Both the position numbers and the translations under genes were made by a program. The notes below the pieces were generated by a model. The model ran no database searches. It had not been told where the DNA came from and was given only the letters and a program-made list of their open reading frames with translations. A stretch of DNA of 64,000 nucleotides from Allolobophora icterica (taxonomy: Eukaryota > Annelida > Clitellata > Crassiclitellata > Lumbricidae), in the NCBI GenBank assembly GCA_963556255.1, contig OY744613.1, positions 34,580,555-34,644,554 on the forward strand, in the 5' to 3' direction. Below, piece after piece: positions 58,386 to 64,000 of this stretch. Each line of letters starts with the position of its first letter. Within the stretch, counting starts at the first letter, position 1.

Positions 58386-58870
58386 GATCAGAACTCTTTG
58401 GTTAGAGCCATAATTAATATATCCAAATATGAACATATGACCCTGTGTTTAAATCTTTGCATTGACTTCCTGTTTAGCAAAAGGATTGTTTTCAAGTTTG
58501 GGCTCATATAGCTTATAAAACTTTGAACTCTGGCCAGCCACAATACTTAAAATAACCTGTCCTTATTTCTCAGATTTATTCTTGTTCAACTAGGTCATCT
58601 GATTGTCCTTCACTGGTCATACCTAAATCAAGAACTGTTCTTGGTGAACAAGCTTTTCCCAGTTGCTGGATCTAGACTATCTGAAGATTTTAATCAGTGC
58701 CTTGGAAATCTCTCCCTGCGTGCTTCCGTTCTGCTGAATCGGTTATGTAATTTCGTTCTCAACTTAAGGCTTACCTTTTTCAAATTGCTTAACCACCATA
58801 GGCTGTCCGTCCCTTTGTCTTACGGACTGATCTTCTGGATATTGATCTGATTACGGCTTGGTTTGGGTGT
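58386..58870 (+). mobile_element. LINE ORF2 C-terminus, degraded
   Basis: Frames read KYEHMTLCLNLCIDFL and SKRIVFKFGLI (from '..LHWLPVKxRIxFK'), SSDCPSLVIPKS, then VNKLFPVAGSRLSEDF and NLRLTFFKLLNHHR (from 'GEQAFSVAGSRLWNxLP ... FKxLLK'). Several frameshifts. Confidence 0.65.
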
Positions 58871-60830
58871 GCCATAGGTTGATGCCTTGAGCAATAGAAG
58901 CTACCAATTACAAATTGCAAAATATGACAATCTCTCCCGACTTTATACTATTTTGACCTCATCTGTATCGCCACTATATCCAAAACATTAGGTTAAACCC
59001 CAATGAAACTGTATTCAGCCCTATCAACACCCTGTCAACAGCCAACACTGACACCCACCTTGATGTCTGCCACTCCACAGTAGTTTAACGTCTTCTTGTT
59101 CGCTTAACCCTTCTACTTTTGACTCCAATCTGCTATAGGTTCAACGTCCCTTTTGTACAATTACCAACAAAAAAGCTGTATCCGCTCAGAAACAGTCTAC
59201 CCCTCCATCATCAACGTAAACAGGTTCATATTCAATTTCCCCTTCTCCAAAAGCCCCTCTGTATCATAGGTTTCATATAAGGTAGGCTTGTTGTTATTTT
59301 GGGTTAACAGTAGGCTAACGCTCGTTCAAAATATCCGTGTTTGACAGAGGTCTGCCAAATTGGCTATTTTTAGCATGCCATGTATTGCTGAGTCTAACGT
59401 AGGAAAACTTGCTGTCAATCAACATCGTATGAATTTCAGAACAAAGACATAATTTATTGGCTAACAAAAAACCGCCATTATGGCAACCTGTTTAGTAGGC
59501 TTTTCGGATAAAATTGTTTCATTCTCGACCAGTGCATCTACTTTTATTGTAAAACAATTCTTTTAATAGCGTTCTGACCAAGTTACATTTTAGATTGTAC
59601 AGTACACGTCATGACAAAAACAAAGGTGAATGAATCTTTCATTTGCACTACAAGCTGAAATAGCAACGTAGGCCCTATTTATTCTATAGGTATACAATAG
59701 ATTATGATGTATGCTTGTATACTAAGTTGGTGAGTTGATCAGAAAACACGATGAACAAATTATTCTGATTGTTAGATGCCAACATTACAGCAAGTTCTCG
59801 TTTGATAAACCAAATCCACCAAATCAATGACTCTGAGATCGTGTTAGTATTAATTTGTTAATACCTTGTCCTGACTATTGCACATAACATGCATGACCGC
59901 ATCTTTGTGCATGCATGTACATACATGTACACACAAACTATAGATGCTTAATGTAGCGCCTTTCAGTACTCGTATACAATGCATTTATAATGTAATAAGC
60001 ATATTTTATAATAGCGAGCCATGCTGTAGAAGGGAGTTGAATACTTTGAATCCTAACCTCTTAACGAGTGAACAATGAGAGCCACTGCTGCTGGGTCTTC
60101 TCCTTCCTTCCGTCTGTTTCGGTTTCTTGAAAATGATGCATTTATTTGAATGTTTGAGTTGGCCAATCTCTTCTGTCTTCATGCGAGCCACAAATATAAC
60201 CACGCACCAGGCCATCTATTCTGAGCGATGAGGTTTTCCACGGGGCTCTACACAGTTCAAAGTCATCGCTGCGATGCCGATTACGATTGGTTAAACAGTC
60301 GCGGACTCAGCGTGGTTATTCGCCTGACCTTTATACGCAAACATTTTTTAAACTGCCTGCAACAACCACAATTTATTATCGTCCTATTTTATAAGCACCC
60401 ATTATGCAGTTAAACCGCAAACAGTTATAATGCAACGGAGGCCTATTACGAAAGGCCTCGGCCTAATTTAGTCCATTAGTTGAAAACGAAATAGCAAATC
60501 TTCGCAAAATATAGCACCTGTATCGTCTTAATTGTCACTGCAGTCGTGCCGAAAACATGCAGTTTTATAAGTACATCTGACGAAATATCGCCTAAGTGGA
60601 GACATGCTATTTCTAACAATATCCACTATATGACAGTAACGTAAGGCTATGCCTAGCAGAAGCATTATAGCGCATAGCTCAAGTACTACTAACTTGTCAT
60701 CATTGGCATGGTCTACTAGTTATCGTGCCGGACTAGCAACTAAAGTTTGTGTTAGGAGAGAAAGCTACTTCAAGAGTTCTGCATCCTCCAGTGAAATCGA
60801 CTGTAAAATGAGTCCATCCACTGTAAGGTG
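58871..60830. other. Nothing recognised
   Basis: No coding motif over 2 kb. TGTAGCGCCTTTCAGTACTC at about 59952 resembles a LINE 3' end trace. ORFs of 61-69 codons lack features. Confidence 0.45.
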
Positions 60831-60925
60831 AGAATGGGGGATGAGACAATGAAAAAGGGATAAGACGATGAGAGACGGATCATAAGACGGTTGGAGAGGG
60901 ATAAGACGGTGAGAGAAACAGTTAA
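60831..60925 (+). repeat. Short GATAAGACG tandem repeat
   Basis: Three to four imperfect copies of about 27 bp sharing GGATAAGACGRTGAGAGA. Confidence 0.6.
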
Positions 60926-61039
60926 CGCGTCCTGTATGCCGAGCTTAAGAAAATTCAATCGCTATTACTTCATGCAAGTCATATGACTCATCTCTTATAT
61001 CTCTTATTTCAAAGCTTTCCTTCGTATACTTTCTCTACA

Positions 61040-61706
61040 TCTGTCCGTAACCTGAGTGTACGTAATTCTTGATAGTTTCCTTTCCTTTTCTGACCATATC
61101 TCTAATCTCACCCGCTTGTGCTACCACCATCTCCAACGTCTCAAAGCTATCCGAAGATCTGTCTCCTCTCCAGTCTTTACCTCAATTGTCCATGCCTTCT
61201 TCTGCTCTCGCATTGATTACTGTAACTCCCTCTTTGTTGGCCTCCCAAAAGTTCATCTCTCCCTTCTACAATCTGTCCTTAACGCAGCTCCCATGTTTCT
61301 CCCATATTATTTCCACATTCATGTTCGAACATCTTCACTGGCTACCTCTTTCTGTCCGCATCGAACTAGAGGTACTTATCCATATTCGCCGATCTTACCT
61401 GGGACTTGCTCCTAAATACCTCTGTGACTCATTATGTCTTCCTGCCTCACCTAGCTCCCTATGCCCTCTTCGTTCCTCTGATCGACTTGACTTATTTGTT
61501 CCCCGAGTGAGAACGGCGATGGTCCAGTCTCGTTTCTTTGTTAGTATTGGCTCTTCACTGTGGAATGCTGGTCCTGCCACAGCTTTTTATTGTCTTAAAA
61601 CTTGCCTTTATTCCCGAGGACTTTCGCACTGGGAGCGCCTCTGATTGGTGGGCACTGGGTAGTGGCGCTTTATATAGGTTTTGAAATACAATACAATACA
61701 ATATAG
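61040..61706 (+). mobile_element. LINE ORF2 C-terminus with 3' UTR and (AATAC)n tail
   Basis: Reads DSFLSFSDHISNLTRLCYHH, RIDYCNSLFVGLPKVHLSLL, then (frameshift) EHLHWLPLSVRIELEVLI, LGLAPKYLCDSLCLPA and FVPRVRTAMVQSRFFVSIGS to a stop. The 3' UTR (GTGGCGCTTTATATAGG) ends in AATACAATACAATAC. 5'-truncated, one frameshift: the best-preserved copy of this family here. Confidence 0.88.
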
Positions 61707-62014
61707 AAAAATGTGTAGCCTACATTTACATTTACATTTTAAAGCCTGATCCTTCAGCAGTCTATGCATTGGTCTACTTAGCTTCCCACTGGCATATCGC
61801 TCTGCATCTAGGTTCATCGTGGTTATATAAAATAGAGGTTATATCAGCCTATTTATTTATAGACCATTGTGGAAAGCCATCTGTTCAATATTTGTTCGCT
61901 TCTGTAGAAAATTACTTCAGCAAATTAGGTCGAATGCATGGGTAACATCCGCATTGAGGCTACATACATCAATTATTCAGATACAGCTTATAATAATGTG
62001 CATTAGTAATAATA
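61707..62014. other. Nothing recognised
   Basis: Contains a small TTTACA repeat at 61718-61740. Confidence 0.5.
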
Positions 62015-62017
62015 ACG

Positions 62018-62109
<92 letters not shown>

Positions 62110-62125
62110 GTATATATATATATAC
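62015..62125 (+). repeat. (TA)n microsatellite
   Basis: Dinucleotide array with three TATATGTA interruptions. Confidence 0.97.
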
Positions 62126-62329
62126 GATGACTATAATTATACATTTTATATGTAGCTATAATTTCATAGCTCAGTCTATTCACACTTCACATCCTATATT
62201 TGAACCAAATGTCGTAGCACTAGAATATGCTCTGTTCTGTTCCTTGTCTTTATGAGACCCTATAAAGACTAGTTCTTCAGCTTTCTCTGACATATTCAGC
62301 TGCCCAAGCTGAACTTATTGTTCAGCGCC

Positions 62330-63222
62330 GAGCCATAAGGAAGTGAAGTTCAGCTACAGCTGGTGTTCAAAATGTCCTCCTTGTTCCATAGGCGCCGACT
62401 TTTGCTTTTGTCTCTGGGTGCCAGTCAGTGGCGGATCCAGAAGGTTTATCAAAGTTTTACAGAACCAACGAAACTTTTTTTAGGAAATCATCTCCGAAAA
62501 AAACTGATGACCTTTTTATTTACTCATCCGGAAAAATTCCACATTATTTGGTCATTTCCCATCGTCTACTACGTGTTTACACATAAAATGGGGGGCCATG
62601 TCTCCTAAAATTTGACGACTTTTTTAGGAATTCATCCCCAGAAAAAATTTGACGACCTTTTTTTAGGATTACCCCAAAAAATTGAATTTAAGGTCCGAAT
62701 TCTTCTGGGGGCCAGGCCCCCACAGAACTTTTGGCACCCAAGTCCCCCAAGAAGTCGGCGCCTATGCCTTGTTCACTCTTCAATCATACGATCGATGATC
62801 AGGTGATCGACGTCACGAATGCGGGAACGTTAAACGCACTCCTCCAGTACACTCCAGATTTGGATTTCGCGTCTGATTGACGAGGGGCAGATGTTTGACC
62901 ACATGATCATCGACCGGGCCATCAAACAATGGCGTCCACGTCTACGGTCATGTGTCCGTGAACAAGGAGGACATTTTGAACACCAGCTGTAGCTGAACTT
63001 CACTTCCTTATGGCTCTTGTATGTTGGAAATTTCCCATTTTCAGTACTGCATCTCAAACGTTCATAAACTTGACAACATCACCAACATTTCCAAACGGCG
63101 TTACGATTTGGTGGTAATATGGCTACTGTTGTTGTTTTTAAAATTTCAGGCAAATTCTAAAAGTTTTGACCGAGTTATGACACTTTTTCTTGGGGTCTAC
63201 TTTTCATCGGGACACAGTGTAT
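62330..63222 (+). mobile_element. Palindromic mariner/Tc1-type remnant split by a hAT MITE
   Basis: Plus-strand codons 62860-62989 read WISRLIDEGQMFDHMIIDRA, IKQWRPRLRSCV and EQGGHFEHQL to a stop, the C-terminus of a mariner/Tc1-like DDE transposase ('RLRxCVxxxGGHFEH'). The 57 bp at 62330-62386 are an exact reverse complement of 62960-63016, so the transposase end appears twice, head to head. 63150-63222 looks like the element's 3' flank and terminus (CTTTTTCTTGGGGTC ... GGGACACAGTGTA). A hAT MITE interrupts at 62387-62766. Confidence 0.75.
62387..62766. mobile_element. hAT MITE, 380 bp
   Basis: Termini CATAGGCGCCGACTTTTGC and, inward from the right, CATAGGCGCCGACTTCTTGG, with GGTGCC shared further in. 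Identical 8-bp duplications CCTTGTTC at 62379-62386 and 62767-62774. The interior has two related GACGACTTTTTTAGG / GACCTTTTTTTAGGA segments and no gene. Confidence 0.9.
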
Positions 63223-63380
63223 GCAAGTGTGTCTATATATGCATGCATGTTTGTGTATGTTAACTAGTAAAATCCGTCGCGCCTATATTTAAGGCATAAT
63301 AGGCCTACATGATTCGATATCGCGCATATATATAAATAGGGGCCTATATATAGGCTATATATATTATATAACTGCGCCAG
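63223..63380. other. AT-rich spacer
   Basis: TATATA-rich DNA with one TAGGCCTA; no other signal. Confidence 0.5.
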
Positions 63381-64000
63381 TTGCGGCTTATTTCTCGTTC
63401 TCTGTCTCATGATGCTACTGTCATCCTTATACATGCTTTTGTAACAAGCAGGCTGGATCACTGCAGTGCGATCTTGGTTGGTCTGCCGCTTGGATTGATT
63501 GGCCGCCTCGACCGGGTTCTTCGGTCAGCTGCTCGGCTTATTGGACGCATCCCTAAATATGCCCCTATTTCTGCATACATGAGTGATGTGCTGCATTGGC
63601 TCCCTGTCCCGCAGCGTATCTGTTATAGGGTTGCTGTACTGGTATGGCGCTGTCTCTTAGGCTGTGCCCCGGCCTATCTGTGTGAGCTCTGCCGCCCGGT
63701 CTCTGATTCAGTTGGTCGGCGTGCTCTTCGGTCTTCTTCTGGGGGAGAACTTTTAGTCCCTCGGGCTCGCTCCACAATTAGGCAACGCCGGGATTTCTCT
63801 ATAGCTGGGCCCTCCATTTGGAATGGTCTTCCATTAGAGATTCGCCTTCTCCCTAGGGGTAACACATCTGCTTTTTACAAGCTGCTCAAGTCTAATCTCT
63901 ATTGCCGTGGCTGTGCTGGGAGCGCTTCTGAGTAGGTTTCTTGAAGGTGCGCTATATTAAATTTATGAATGAATGAATGAATGAATGAATGAATGAATAA
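63381..64000 (+). mobile_element. LINE ORF2 C-terminus, intact 184-codon end, (GAAT)n tail at window edge
   Basis: Open from 63381 to the stop at 63933-63935: RSLSHDATVILIHAFVTSRL, DHCSAILVGLPL, YMSDVLHWLPVPQRICYRVA, CAPAYLCELCRPVSDS and LVPRARSTIRQRRDFSIAGP, SIWNGLPLEIRLLPRGN, ending CRGCAGSASE. The 3' UTR GGTGCGCTATATTAAATTTA leads into GAATGAATGAAT reaching the window edge. No frameshift over 184 codons, so it is younger than the other copies. 5'-truncated. It is the intact version of the split copy at 7570-7858/9855-9930. Confidence 0.9.

Overview
This is a eukaryotic window from the accessory, transposon-rich part of an animal genome. There are no operons, ribosome-binding sites or compact genes. 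Coding signal is sparse and most of it belongs to decayed transposons. An invertebrate deuterostome, most likely an echinoderm, is the best guess. The reasons are single-exon class A GPCR paralogues, non-LTR retrotransposons of the kind common in sea urchins and amphioxus (one copy carries a 2A-like motif before its endonuclease), a candidate TNF-receptor gene, and about 30 copies of the 8-mer TAGGCCTA. The assignment is inference.

Host genes. Two intact single-exon rhodopsin-type receptors lie on the minus strand at 5163-6302 and 35380-36399 and are clearly paralogous. A third, multi-exon minus-strand gene is visible only by joining short exons (about 56515 down to 53453). One exon carries a six-cysteine module with BCMA/TACI-type spacing, followed by a possible linker exon, a single transmembrane exon and a Ser-rich cytoplasmic tail exon. 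I read it as a candidate TNF-receptor-superfamily gene.

1-17 kb: three related foldback transposons (29-1182, 10428-11424, 15899-16747). Their inverted arms are minisatellites of 15-16 bp units beginning GACA. The best has perfect 9-bp target duplications and an empty-site paralogue nearby. Two retain coding remnants that look like MULE transposase pieces (a FLYWCH finger; a C-terminal segment). A 2-kb hAT element sits inside a LINE 3' end. 17-35 kb: LINE fragments in both orientations, small hAT and Harbinger-like MITEs with recognisable target duplications, a Tc1 remnant embedded in a TACA microsatellite, and many trinucleotide microsatellites.

39.6-46.15 kb: a 6.5-kb satellite of 45-bp units (about 145 copies) with a homogeneous core, diverged flanks and higher-order repeats of 1697 bp and 765 bp. 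Four of its six frames are open only because 45 is a multiple of three. 46-64 kb: more LINE 3' ends with different microsatellite tails, the TNFR-like gene, a palindromic mariner remnant split by a hAT MITE, and a LINE 3' end whose tail runs off the window.

A recurring oddity is a set of short-spacer, near-perfect inverted repeats (snap-back palindromes) scattered through otherwise unrelated sequence. One of them breaks a LINE coding region. All coordinates, identities and frame joins were read by eye. Family names rest on motif recognition, not on database searches.
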